64,000 bases of DNA, from positions 5,469,572 to 5,533,571 of the forward strand of contig NC_049987.1 of the NCBI RefSeq assembly GCF_000003815.2. The letters are read 5' to 3'. The position numbers and the translations under genes are program-made. Shown one piece after another: positions 43,920 through 55,429 of the stretch. The notes below the pieces were generated by a model that searched no databases, was not told the DNA's origin, and was given only the letters and a program-made list of their open reading frames with translations. Within the stretch, counting starts at the first letter, position 1, and every line of letters begins with the position of its first letter. The DNA comes from Branchiostoma floridae. Taxonomy: Eukaryota; Chordata; Leptocardii; Amphioxiformes; Branchiostomatidae.

Positions 43920-45204
43920 TGAGATGAAGAAGACCTCTGACATGACCCCCCTTCCCCACCTCACCCCATCCACCCTCACCTTGTACATGTCCTGCCTGTC
44001 TTTATATGTTTAAGTGTCTGGTCCTTCGTGTATTGAATGTAGCGTCTGCATATTATACTGTTTGGCTTAAAACTGTCTAAAGATCTTCTAAAGGTTCTTT
44101 GTGAACTCCGATATTATAAGTTAAAAACTATCCTTACGGCTCATGAACAAATAACTAAACTGGCGATTTAATGGTTTATTGACGTCTGGTCTGATCTACG
44201 CCGAATCAAAAAGACTTGGGTGAAACGTTGCCTATGTCATAGATTCACACTTGTATATATATGCAAGAAAATGGAGATGCACTGATATAAACTCTCTGCG
44301 TGCTACTATACCCTATAGGCATAGTACTGTGACATCACATTGACGTAGCTTTTCACTGACCGTTAAAAATCAATATAAAAGGAAGTTCCAGCCTTTCATT
44401 TTATACCTTACGAGCACCACTAACAAACAATAAACGCTAATATCACATAAGACAAAAAGCAATATACAAAATACGAATGATATAAGCCACTCACTTTTAT
44501 TAAACTTCTTCGAGTCAAAAACGAAATCTGGACTCTCGCTAGCTGACTTAAAACATGTGTTAGGAGACAATAGACGCTATGGGAGAATAATAGAAGACAC
44601 CTACACAGATACAGATGCGCCTGCCCGTCACTTCAAGCACCGTGTGAAAGAAACCCCAGAGAGCCTGCCTTTCCCGTGGTAATTACACATGTTATGACTT
44701 TCCAGCCACTCGTCAGGAAACTGAATAGCGAATTATGATGTAGAGAGCGCATCGAGCACTTAATGTGGATCACATTGTTCACTTGGACAGGCGGTGATTT
44801 CCTCTTTCAGAAGATGTCTCACGAACACGTGATAACCTTCAAAACATTATTGGCAATTTTAGAACAGAGTCGTATCTATAGCTTTCAGAAAACCTATCTC
44901 GATAGAACCTTTCCTTTATTTGAATTTCAAGAACTTAGATGTTTTGAGATGTGTCTCAAAAATCTTCCTGTTTTACCTTGTATTTAATTCTAAATGTAAA
45001 AAGTAACATTTCGTTTACTTTCTATTCTACATGACCTATATATTTTCAGTTACGGGATATCGTAAGTTACAGGATGTACAATTTAGACATTATTTAGACC
45101 GTGGTTTTACCACTGTGATCCCATACTAGGCGTGTGCCAATTCCAAATTGAAAGATATGGTTTATAATAGTTCTAGTTGTTGTTGCGATACCACACGTTT
45201 GAAC
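43920..45204. other. intergenic, nothing recognised
   Basis: AT-rich DNA with scattered short ORFs, none with splice or homology support. Confidence 0.5.
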
Positions 45205-46020
45205 AAGTCAATACTAGTGTCTAAGCAGGATTTTCAGTGTAACTTTTCCGTTCTTTGACGCAAACAGACAGTACCGTAACGGCCGTGTTGGTCAAGCTAG
45301 CCGAGCGTCCGAAGATAACGGTGGACTATCACCATAAAAGGACATATATCCGGACACATAACGGCGAGTGGACATGAAGATACATGGTTTTGATACGACG
45401 GAACACACACGTTTGTAAACACATGTCAATCCTAGTGTTAAAGCAGGCTTTTCAGTGTAACTTTTCCGTTGTTCGGAGTACAAACAGACAGTGCCGTAAC
45501 GACCGTGTTGTCCGAAGATAACGACAGACAATCACTATAAAAGGACATAGTTCCTGACACGTAACGGTGACTGGACATGTATAAAGGTAACATACATATA
45601 TATACACAGGTTTACACAATTCAATCCTAGTGTTAAAGCAGGCTTTTCAGTGTTCCTTTTGCGTTCTTTGGTGCAAACAGACAGTACCGTAACGACCGTG
45701 TTGGTCAAGCTAGCCGTGTATCCGAAGATAACGACGGACAATCGCCTTAACTGACTGGACGTAGTTCCGGACACTGGACATGCATACATGGTTTTGATAC
45801 ATTCATGGTTTTGATACGACGAAACACACAGGTTTACACAAGTCAATCCTAGTGTTTAAGCAGGTTTTTAGTGTAACTTTTGCGTTCTTTGGTGCAAACC
45901 GGACAGTACACGGTAACAGCCATGTTGGTCAAGCCGTGTGTCCGACGGACAATCACCATAAAAGGACATAGTTCCGGACACGTAACGGCGGCTGGACATG
46001 TGAGGGCGGGTGACAGTCGG
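45205..46020. repeat. tandem array, ~195-222-bp unit, four copies
   Basis: GTGTAACTTTTxCGTTCTTTG followed by CAAACAGACAGTACCGTAACG recurs near 45229, 45449, 45642 and 45864. Other shared parts are CCGAAGATAACG, ATAAAAGGACATAGTTCCGG and TCAATCCTAGTGTT. Confidence 0.9.
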
Positions 46021-48010
46021 ACCCGGCACGGACGCTGGCCGTGTAAAGGTAACATTACCGTTCCGTTGACAGTGCGAAAAGTGCGGGAACAATGCCGCCG
46101 GAATCTGGGATAAGCCGGGCTGGACGGCACGCTTAGATCTGGAGAGGACGCTTTTGTGCCGGTGACGTCTACACAACAGTTGGAGTGTTGTAAGGTTTGC
46201 TAAGAATGATGTCCGAACAAAAGTACAAGTGTTTTAAGAGGTTGTCGCCTCCTTGTCTTGTCTTGTTCTAAATGGCCAACAACTCAACAAGGTGACCCGG
46301 TGCTAAATTTAGCGAAAACTTGGGTCACAAAATTCTTATTTAGACCGATGACTAATACTTACAAATATTTCACCAGCACTGTGGAAGTTACACAAAAGGA
46401 AAACAATAATTTACTATAATCTATCTTACAAAGTTATCGATAAATTTTGCTATGGAATAGATAGCGTTGTACCTGTTCAAAACCCTCTATAACTAAATCT
46501 TGGCTTGATCTTCACCTCTTGCCTTGTTGTGTTAACCTTAAATGGGCCGTTCAGACTTAACATGTTCGGCATTTTAAGTAAGAGCTTGCGATAGCCTGGA
46601 TATGTCTTTCTTTGGATAAGCTTTGGTACTATCTATTTAAGCTACTTTTCAAACTTGCAAATGGTTCATATTCACGTAATATTCCTTAGTTTCAACAACT
46701 TGTCTGTCACGAACTCTTTAACATAGAAGAAGCTTCATTAGCGTACCAAAAGTACAGAAATTTTCATACAGTCAAATGCAAAATACAAAACATAAATACA
46801 ATGTGAATCTTAAAACCTTGCTGATTAAGCAATAAAGGTTATCATGAGTAAATCTGTAACATCTTTGTTTAAGTATATCTCCTAATGTAACATTCTTAGC
46901 AATAAATTGTATACGAAACGAAATCTGCACTGCAGGCCTTAGTATTTTTGCTGTATAGATTTAAAGCGGGGATGTAACAAAACTGACTAGTCTTTCGACT
47001 AGGAGCTATGACAACTTTTCCCTTTCTCACATCACTAGTCTTTCGACTAGGAGCTATGACAACTTTTCCCTTTCTCACATCACACAAGACAGCTGATTTC
47101 TAAACGACACATTTACGACTGGCCCACGAATGACTTCAATCAACTGTCGTCAATATGTCGTACAACGAATGTATGTAACAGGGAAGAGTAAAGACGAAAT
47201 AATATAAAAACAGCTGTCAATGCTCTCCAACCGTCCTCGCCATTTCCGGAACTGTACACTGGTGACCTATCAGACATGTTAGTTTAGCCAGAAGACGTGA
47301 AGATACGATTGTAGGTGGGAGAAAGAGCGGCGTTTTTCCGACATAGTTTCTCGCCTGGCCGTTTTGTGTGTGGCAACCTCTGCTTGGAGAGTAGAGCAGA
47401 ACTAGGAAAGGTCGCGGTGAATCTATCAGGAACAGGTAATAATCATGGCGGTCCTCTAATAAAACGACTGGGGCCCTTAGAACAGATATTAGTCAAAGAT
47501 TATCAAGTCAAAGTATCAGGTAAAATGTAATACCCCCCTCACATGAGAGGCGGAATGACCCGGAATGCCGTCTGAATGAAAATTCTTTGTATATCCCTGG
47601 GTATTCGTAGTACATTCTAGAAATTCTCACTGGCGTTCCAGATATCTGTGCCCATCCTTGTGGTGCTCAAATCACTCGAGGTGAATTTGAATTGGAGAAA
47701 TATCGATCGGCATTCAGAGTGTGTTCCAACTGCAGTATGACCGCATTCTGCGGCACTCCAATTATTCTGGTCACGTACGATGGAGACCCGACACGGCAAG
47801 CCAAATCCTCCAAATGCGGCCCGAATGCAAATCGATTGCTGCACTCAGCTGGAATGCATTTGGAATGCCTTCTAAATACGGCTCGAACGCAGTCGGCACA
47901 CCCTGATTGGGCCTCGAATGAGTCAGCTGATTCCCAGTGACACGCAATCGAGACCGGCTGCCGCCCGAGCGTCAGTCGACATAGAGGAATCGCCTGTCTA
48001 ACACTACGCC
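46020..48010. other. intergenic region upstream of the MADF gene
   Basis: No gene was recognised. A 49-bp direct duplication (ACTAGTCTTTCGACTAGGAG unit) lies at about 46986-47083. The sequence near 47530 (CCCCTCACATGAGAGGCGGAATG) with later GAATGC words may be a transposon end or 5' flank of the MADF gene. A TATA-type promoter is not obvious. Confidence 0.45.
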
Positions 48011-48637
48011 ATGGCGCACAGGAGGAAGGTAGCCAAACTCGCGAGGTTCACCGCTGACCGCTGCCTTGAGGAGAGGGGCCTTCAGGGGGCTGGGGCCCAG
48101 GAGGGTCCTGAAGAGCTAGGCCTTGTTGCTGGGGATTCCCCAGCACCTTCAGAGTCCGCAGCTATGGGCTGTGTCCCTCTTCTCTCTTCTGTCAAAATGG
48201 AGATTGTGCCTGAGGTCTACCAAGAAGATGCACGATCTCTCTCCGACAGTGATGGTGAGCTTCCTCCCTGTGAGGATGCCAGGTCACAGAAGAAGCGCAA
48301 GAGAGAGCTAGTGACGGCTTATTTCAACGAGGAGCAAGAGCAGGAGATGGTTGACTGGCTCCAGGCCCCCGAGCAAAATTGCCTCCTCAACAAGAAGCAC
48401 CCTTACTACATCAAGAAGGGGTTGAAGGAAGCGCTGTGGGGGCAGAAGGCCGCGGAGATGGGCAAGACGGTTGGCCAGCTGAAGAAGTGGTACGCCAACA
48501 TGAGATCCAGGTTTAGCAAGATCAAGCAGGGTTCTGACCACAATATCCTGACCGCAAGGGAATGCTGGATCCTGCACAACTTCGAGTTTCTCAGGCCCTA
48601 TCTCATCGTTCAGTGCAAAAAGAGGGTGACTGCCCGT
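48011..48637 (+). CDS. MADF gene exon 1
   Basis: Holds the entire MADF-like domain and a basic KKRKRE stretch. High third-position GC, unlike flanking DNA, supports real coding. Ends at a GTAAGT donor just before the sequence gap. Confidence 0.85.
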
Positions 48638-49232
48638 GTAAGTATTTTATTAAATTATNNNNNNNNNNNNNNNNNNNNNNNNNNNNNNNNNNNNNNNNNN
48701 NNNNNNNNNNNNNNNNNNNNNNNNNNNNNNNNNNNNNNNNNNNNNNNNNNNNNNNNNNNNNNNNNNNNCTCTTACTTGCAAGCTTTATCCACATGTCCAC
48801 ACTTTTGTACCAATATTATGATTTTTATATCTTCTCCAGTTGAAGACACAAGCTCGAGCAGCTGCAGCGGTAGGAGCTTCCCGGTCTGACCACCACCACC
48901 ACCATCCCCCTGCATCCGCTCAGTCTGATGCGGACACGTCACCGGGGTCCAGGTCCAGTGCTACTAATGGTGACACTGAGGCTGCCAGGAGCAGCATTGC
49001 TGAACTGCAAAGTCAGCTACTGAACAAGCTCTCCAAGACACCCATGCAGCGGCAGAAGGACGCCTTTGCGGACTACATGAAGGAGGCTACATACACGTTC
49101 CCTCCCGCAATGTGGCTGAGGTTCCAGGGCGAAGTCAACAGCCTCTTACAGAAGTACCAGTTAGAACTTCTTGGGCAGGCTCAACACCAGCAGCAAGACG
49201 GGTTTCATGGTGTATCTGAAGATGTGTTCTAG
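48011..49232 (+). CDS. MADF/Myb-like DNA-binding protein, two exons across a gap
   Basis: Exons 48011-48637 (209 codons) and 48840-49232 (130 codons plus stop) join in phase 0: donor GTAAGT at 48638, acceptor TTCTCCAG at 48839. The start has a good context (CGCCATGG). Residues ~105-195 form a MADF/Myb-SANT-like domain: EQEMVDWLQ, LNKKHPYYIKKGLKEALW, GKTVGQLKKWYANMRSRF, then ARECWILHNFEFLRPYL. Before it come acidic residues and a KKRKR basic patch. The C-terminus has a His run and MQRQKDAFADYMKEA ... LLQKYQ, a likely helical interaction region. Such proteins bind DNA. Similar ones accompany Harbinger-group transposases, while others are host regulators. No transposase ORF is visible nearby. 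The gap is 110 N, so an extra small exon cannot be excluded. Confidence 0.8.
48659..48768. other. assembly gap (110 N)
   Basis: Run of N inside the MADF gene intron. ORFs spanning it are not real. Confidence 0.99.
48840..49232 (+). CDS. MADF gene exon 2
   Basis: Begins at the TTCTCCAG acceptor in phase 0 and ends with TAG. Encodes an Ala-rich linker, five consecutive His residues, a Ser-rich linker, and a conserved-looking helical end (RQKDAFADYMKEATYTFPPA, then MWLRFQGEVNSLLQKY). Confidence 0.82.
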   Translation: MKTQARAAAAVGASRSDHHHHHPPASAQSDADTSPGSRSSATNGDTEAARSSIAELQSQLLNKLSKTPMQRQKDAFADYMKEATYTFPPAMWLRFQGEVNSLLQKYQLELLGQAQHQQQDGFHGVSEDVF

Positions 49233-49369
49233 CCGTTGTAGACAATTTATATCTTCTTTGCATTTCTACTAACCAACCGCTGGTGTCCTGTGTTAACGTT
49301 TCCATTGTAAGTTGTTAATGTTTAGTTCCGACTGGTGTCCCAGTGTTGATATTAAGCATACAAGACTGT

Positions 49370-49469
49370 NNNNNNNNNNNNNNNNNNNNNNNNNNNNNNN
49401 NNNNNNNNNNNNNNNNNNNNNNNNNNNNNNNNNNNNNNNNNNNNNNNNNNNNNNNNNNNNNNNNNNNNN
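49370..49469. other. assembly gap (100 N)
   Basis: Run of exactly 100 N, the usual size for a gap of unknown length, just downstream of the MADF gene. Confidence 0.99.
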
Positions 49470-50070
49470 AAATTAAAAAATGCTTTGATATCGGAGCAGT
49501 GGATTTTTTCTCCAATTGACTGCTAGCCCTGACTTCCTTTCAGAGTCAGAAATACCAGCGCTAGTCCCAGCCCACGAGCTTATTTAGTTTGGCATTCTCA
49601 GCCGTTAGAGAAGCGATGGGAGGAATTCTAACAACTCTTGAAGAAATAATTACACTGCAGAAACCAACAACACGTCTGAGAAACGCGCTATATAATGCAG
49701 AACAGCACACAACACTTTTAGTTTATTACACCGGATTCTTCATATACTACGTGCACCATACACAACACTTCAATTCATCATACCAGATTCAAAATGTATG
49801 GAAAACATTCCACTTCAGTTTTTGTAGCAGACGTATATTGTTTACAGCGACATCAAAGGCCAAACGAATATTTCATTTCAAAAGAAGGCCGAAATTGTAT
49901 GATGGAGTATAAACATTTACTGAATGTATGCGCGTACTTGTAATGTACAAAAGGAGCTAATTGTTACTTTTCTCCTTTAATTGAAAAGAACGCAACACAC
50001 TTATTGGGAGAGCAGGGGTTCATTGTCAAGACGTCGTGAAGCCACGTTGTACTACTTGCTACTTACTTAA

Positions 50071-50595
50071 AGGGGCATTCCACTCCGGAAGGGAGTCTTG
50101 TTTTCCAATAGATAATGTGTCAATGAATACATAATCAGCCGAATGTTGTGGAATTCATCTTGGGATGAATTACGCGATTTGCGTTTTATAAAACAATAAT
50201 GACACTCACTAAACCCATGCAGACCCTTCCCATGCATTCCCCATATGCATAGACACTTTCTTAATCGTATATATTTTCGGAATAAATGAAGTACGCTAAG
50301 CACACTGAGAAGGCAAATTCCTCATAAGATAGCGAAAAATACAAGAACAAGACGAGATTTCTTAGCGAACCTGAAATTAGTTTTGTAACCTTACCTAAAA
50401 GTTTTGCATTGTATTCAGCCATAGGATTAATTCAAGTAGAGGGTACTTGGGGAGTTTAGTACCAGACTGAATGCTTTTGAGGCACGTGGAGCAACAGGGT
50501 ACTTTATCGTATAATATGAAGTAGTATGCAGTTATAACTTTCTAAAATTAATATCTATCGGAAAATAACACTCCCGTGTGGAGTGGAATGCCCCT
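50071..50595. mobile_element. TTAA-flanked (piggyBac-like) MITE
   Basis: TTAA at 50067-50070 and 50596-50599. The ends AGGGGCATTCCACTCC and GGAGTGGAATGCCCCT are perfect 16-bp inverted repeats. 525 bp, no transposase. A different family from the element at 6071. Confidence 0.92.
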
Positions 50596-50599
50596 TTAA

Positions 50600-51870
50600 A
50601 AGCATCATGTTGGATGGCTGAGGATGGCAAAGGAAGAAGATTACTACTGCAGTTGAGTTCTGAATGAGCCGAGAAAAAAACGGCACTGTAAGAGAGTTGA
50701 CAAACCTTTGTCTAGAAAGTCGCGTGTGCAATGATACAATACAATTCATTTGTAGCTCATAACATGCATTACAAAAATATAAAAACGAACCGATACTACA
50801 CTGTATGAAAGTGATTGAGTGATATTTTTAAGCGGGTGCTCATATTATTCTTTTGTGAATACACGTGGAAATTTTTTTCATGAATATATGGATATGATGG
50901 ATTTTAATATATTGATTTTTTCATAATCGAATGAGTCAAAACATAGTTTTTCTGTCATGATTAATGCTGTTGCAATTAATCACGTCGTAAGCGTTTTGAC
51001 CCCTTTCTTTTGTGTCTTCCATCTTCGGCCGACTCTAAATACGGTTATTAGTGCGTGTCTGTACGACGTTACAGTGCGATTCACCGACAACACGACGGCA
51101 AATATTCCATTCTTACACTCTCTACGGGGATGGAACGCTGACAATGGCGACCAGCGTCCGAAACTACAACAACATCGGGGTCAATATTATCGCACAAAAA
51201 CGTGCAAAGGGGGACAAAAACTGTCCGTCGGCGTGCAAGAATGTTGATGCGTTTTACCGCACGCCTGCATGGGTGGGAAAGAATGGGAGAAATGGGTGAA
51301 TAAAACTTTGTAGAAAGTGTCTTTAATAAAGCAAAACTGCATTACGCTCCTCAACGTTACTGAGCCTCAAGCCACACTGACAATGCAAAAAAAGATACGC
51401 TGGCATAAAGCTGCTGCTTTCACCCTCTTTGAAGGAAAACGTTCCATAACATGTTAGATGGCTTACGCGTGGTTTATGTACTGTGTATCTAAGTTTTTAT
51501 ACCTTTGGTTTTTAAAGGACTGAAACCATTCTAATTTTGTGCCTTTCTGGCTCTGTGATTAAATCAAGTTCTAGTCGTCGTTCCGTCTTGAAATGCTATA
51601 AATGCTGATAAACTTCTGAATATATTTCTACTGCTAGTGAATGCCAATGTACAAGTATGTGAGGCTTCAAATTGAAAGAGAATCGAACGTTTTCACAGGA
51701 AAAAGTAAACGAGTGGATTATTATTGGAGTCAAGTTTTTGGAATATGTAACGTTCCCGTCGCTCTCTCTAAATAATGTTGGAAGAATGTAACGATTTGTG
51801 GTCTTTGAGGCAAGCCGAACAACGTGCACAAGAAAAAGCGTTTAATAAGTTAAGTTTGAGAACGCGAGTT
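50600..51870. other. intergenic, nothing recognised
   Basis: AT-rich DNA without repeats I could define. A short CpG-containing stretch at 51000-51300 has overlapping ORFs but no splice or family support. Confidence 0.45.
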
Positions 51871-51877
51871 TTTTTTT

Positions 51878-52079
51878 GCGAATCATAGCCAGAAAGTCTT
51901 GTATTTGAGCGCCATACAATGAACGCCCTCGTAGTTATCACTTTCTAAAGGGTAAGTCTTTCACTTGTATTACATTTTTTTCGAATCATAGCCAGAAAGT
52001 CTTGTTTTGAGTTTCATACAATGAACACTCTCGTAGTTATCTCTTTATAAAGGGTAAATAAGTCTTTCACTTGTATTAC
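51878..52079. repeat. ~100-bp direct tandem duplication
   Basis: CGAATCATAGCCAGAAAGTC through GTAAGTCTTTCACTTGTATT occurs at about 51880 and 51981 with moderate divergence. Confidence 0.85.
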
Positions 52080-52819
52080 TCGTACAGCCTTGGCCCTACG
52101 AACTGACCGACATCCGTAGCCTTTAAAAGACCTTTCGCGAAAGACGCAAACTCTCTTCTCTGTCACCGTTGGAAATTCCTCCCAGTTCTCACTAACGGAG
52201 AAGGAACAGACGCCCAATTGTCCCACCAACTCCAGCTAGAATACCCAGCAGTTTTCTCCTCTAATTGGGCACCATTTTTCCGTCCACAAGTCGGTGTGCC
52301 GTTAAGAAATTGAGCAGAACCGACGGCAAGGCCCCGGGTTTCCTCTCCACAACACCTGTCATCGCAGCCCCGATAGCGGACACGCGATTCAACAGGCCAC
52401 ACGAATACATGTTCTGGCGTCTTGGACATTTTAGAGTTAGAACATAGCAGGAGAAAACGTTAACAGTTCTGGGTGGCTAAGTACTAGTATAACTACTGGA
52501 AAAAAGTCGAATCGCCCTTTCCGTAAAAGCGAAGCGGCATGTTCTCTCAGGCACGTGTTTGAGAGCGCGTGTTTGAGATTTCTACACGTTAAAGAACCCA
52601 ATACACTTATGGATCCGGCGTGCTGGGCGGAATACGCGAGCCGAAGTGAAGCCGCATGCACTTCTAGCTCACGAAAAAAACATCTTCAGTCTGAGGTCGT
52701 CCGCCTACAGCCCTTGGTCTACTACCGGAAATAGCGTACTACGCTAGACTTTCTTGATAACTCAGACTGAGTCTCTGCTAATATTTTGGTTTCAGCCGTA
52801 TCGGTCTTTTAAAATACGA

Positions 52820-52850
52820 GAGCCAAGAAATGAAATTGCTGTGGCCTAAC
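52820..52850. mobile_element. solo right end of a GGCCAC-type MITE
   Basis: AGCCAAGAAATGAAATTGCT followed by GTGGCC and TAA matches the right end of the Harbinger-like MITE (GAACCAAGAAATTAAATTGG). No left end was found nearby. Confidence 0.5.
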
Positions 52851-53095
52851 ATGCGCACATCCGTCCCGCCTTCGCCTCATCGCTCCACCGGTCGCTCCTC
52901 GCGACGGGTTCGGGGCAGCTGTCATCATCCCCCCGAGGGCGGGAACCCGATCCGCCGGTACCTCCGCCCGGGTTCGTCCCGCCGGAACCACGCCACGCCG
53001 CCCGGGCGGAACAACAGAGCAAGCCGTGCGGCCGCCCCGAGCACGCGAGGGAAACCCGACCCGCATGATGACAACTCCGGCCGGCACACAACTTT
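52850..53095. promoter_or_regulatory. CpG-rich patch
   Basis: About 245 bp dense in CpG (CGCTCCTCGCGACGGGTTCG, CGCCCGGGTTCGTCCCGCCG), in sharp contrast to its AT-rich surroundings. Long ORFs on both strands follow from the GC content. Could be a promoter, an unrecognised exon or a GC-rich repeat. Confidence 0.3.
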
Positions 53096-53254
53096 TAAGT
53101 GCTTCCAACTATTCCCCGTGTCAAGGAAAAGTAGGTTAGAGTAAAGACTGCCATCTTAAAGGTTGAGTCTTCGTATGACGTCATTGCTTTACCGTGTTGA
53201 ATTGGAGCGAAGTTTTCTTTGTCATGCGCGCGTGTTTGTGCCTGTGATCAACAG

Positions 53255-53350
53255 TGTGTGAGTTTATGTGCATATGTGTGTCTGTGCGTGTTTGTGTGTG
53301 TGTGTGTCCTTGTCAAAGCTTGTGTGTGCGCCTGTGTGTGTTTGTGTGAC
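53255..53350. repeat. TG-rich microsatellite
   Basis: Imperfect (TG)n with TTTGTG interruptions. Confidence 0.85.
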
Positions 53351-53376
53351 GATCGATCTGTGTGCTTTTGTTTTAA

Positions 53377-53720
53377 TGAATGAAAGACCTTTATTGTACA
53401 TTTATGCTCCAACAAGCTAAGTACAGGTCGTAGCGATAAGCGTAAATTTCATCTACAGGGACTACTATGTGCTAGTATGTACAGGTTCAACTTCTTCTCG
53501 CTTCTTAAGACAGTTGTAAACATAAGGGCAGATGTAATCAATAATACAGGATTGATCTAGTTGCATAAATAATATGAAATTTTCCTTGCTATTTATATAA
53601 CGGAAATTGGGAAACATATCTTGCATGCAATCGAAGAGGACGTTTCTTTCCTTGGTGTATAAAGTACAGTCATACAGTCGTAGAATCACAAAGTGATACT
53701 CATCCTCTATTTAGATTGCA
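53377..53720 (-). mobile_element. LINE remnant: polymerase C-terminus plus 3' UTR and tail
   Basis: On the minus strand the frame reads EDEYHFVILRLYDCTLYTKE then RNVLFDCMQDMFPNF, NFILFMQL and CLKKREEVEP, the (D/E)EYHF ... LY ... R pattern of LINE polymerase C-termini. It continues into a 3' end with AATAAAGGTCTTTCATTCATT. The same 3' end recurs at 59067-59196. Confidence 0.75.
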
Positions 53721-53754
53721 ATATTGGCAATTGGCATTTTATAAGTCTACGTGT

Positions 53755-53806
53755 TCGCGTGTGTGTGCTTACAATGTGATTGTTTGCGTGTGTTTGTGTG
53801 TGTGTA

Positions 53807-53841
<35 letters not shown>

Positions 53842-53955
53842 CTTTGTGTGTGCGTTTGTTTGTATGTATGTGTGTGTGTGTGTTTGTTTGTTTGTGTCTG
53901 TATGTATGTGTGTGTGTGTCTCCGTGTGTGTGTGTGTGTGTGTGCACGCACGCAC
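53755..53955. repeat. (TG)n microsatellite
   Basis: About 200 bp of TG with TATG and TTTG interruptions. It generates Cys/Val and Thr/His ORFs that are not genes. Confidence 0.97.
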
Positions 53956-54415
53956 GGTTGACTACATCCCCCTCAAATGACCTGTCACACCTAAACCACT
54001 TATAAATACCTTATACCTTACTATTGTAGAAAACCCTATCCGTAATTAATGACACCAGGTTCCATTCGACAATACTTTAAAGAAGTAAACATTCATTATC
54101 AACCTTTCTAACTCTAAAGTATCCATATGAGTCTGAGTTTGGAACGTTGGAGCAAACGAGAAGTTGTTGACAGCCCGGGAAAGGTTTATGTTGAAAGACG
54201 CGTCCGGAATGAGGCGCTTACTTCACTTCCAAGGCCTGACGACGTCTGAACTGCAGCAGCAATGTCTGTAACGAATAACGGCCCAAATCATCAGTCATTA
54301 CCAGAATTTTCCAGCTGACTGAACATAATTTGGCTTGATGTTTCGCAGTTGTAGACTGAAGTCTTAAGTGTTTGACGTGTACGGTGGGATTGGTAGCTAG
54401 GACGTGTGTTAGGAC

Positions 54416-54883
54416 GGTTACAGGTTGTTTCGCAACAATGTCAGTTCCCAACAAGGCAAGTCTTTTCGCAACATGTACAAATTGCAAGTCTTTTCGCAAC
54501 AAGGTACAAGTCGTTTTGCAACATTTGGATGTTATTAATTTTGATAGCCTTATAGTATTATAAATCGTATACGTATTCCTAACATAATTATACTCCTACC
54601 TGTGCACGTATGAAACTGTACCGCCCGGCGTATGAAAATCATCGGGCTGTCAGGTCCATGCGGCCCCATGTTCCTCTGCCGCCAGGCATGTCTTTCGCAC
54701 CCGGTAAATTCTTTACGCAAAAGGAGTATGATTATGTTACGAATACGATTTCTAATACTATTAGGCTATCAAGATTAATAACATTCAAATGATTCGAAAC
54801 GACTTGTACCTTGTTGCGAAAAGACTTGCCTTGTTGCGAACTGACGGTTGCGAACTGACATTGTTGCGAAACAACCTGTTACC
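54416..54883. mobile_element. foldback element with TTTCGCAAC repeats, copy 1
   Basis: Arms of about 150 bp: GGTTACAGGTTGTTTCGCAA at the left is inverted as TTGCGAAACAACCTGTTACC at the right. Each arm contains several CTTTTCGCAACAAGG words, then GTTATTAATxTTGATAGCC and its inverse. The loop is GC-richer. Copy 2 lies at 62429-62899. Confidence 0.9.
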
Positions 54884-54997
54884 TGTTAGGACGATCACAT
54901 CCAATGTTGTGTAACTCTAAATCAAATGTAACTCTACTTCAGCATTGTCATTCTTTGGGAATAAAAAAATGTTTTCGCCGGAAAGCAAGACATTGTG

Positions 54998-55070
54998 GAA
55001 ATGTTCTTTCATTCATTCCTCCATCCATCCATTCATTCATTTATTTATTTATTCATTCATCCGATGATCC
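54998..55070. repeat. (CATT)n / (ATTT)n microsatellite
   Basis: CATTCATTCCTCCATCCATC followed by repeated ATTC and ATTT units. Confidence 0.9.
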
Positions 55071-55429
55071 ATACATTTCTTCCTTTGTCTGATTATCCAG
55101 ATCATTTGTATGATGGATATCTTCGTGAGAAGTGGACTTTGTCGTCGTGTAAAATGAATAGTACAGAAAGTATTCGGCTGTCCATTAGTCAATCAATTAG
55201 TCATCGTTTATATATTAATTAATGTCATTTTGCATGGGAAAAAAAGTCTCAAGAGATGATACTGTTTTCCTAGGCCCCGCGCACTTTGAAATGCGCATCA
55301 AACGTCGTACAAATATAAAGTCTCTTATGCCATGGGGGATCAGCCATTTAGTCTGACCCTCCAGACTTTCCGGGTCCTGAGAGTTACTTAATATCTGTAC
55401 ACAATGAAAACATTTTTTTTCACCCATGT

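Noticed and set aside
49589-49912. 107-residue ORF downstream of the MADF gene
   Set aside because: Low GC, no recognised domain, no splice context; probably chance after the gap.
52809-53108. Overlapping Arg/Pro/Gly-rich ORFs
   Set aside because: Explained by the CpG-rich composition, which removes stop codons on both strands.
53707-54005. Thr/His-rich and Cys/Val-rich ORFs
   Set aside because: Translations of a (TG)n microsatellite.
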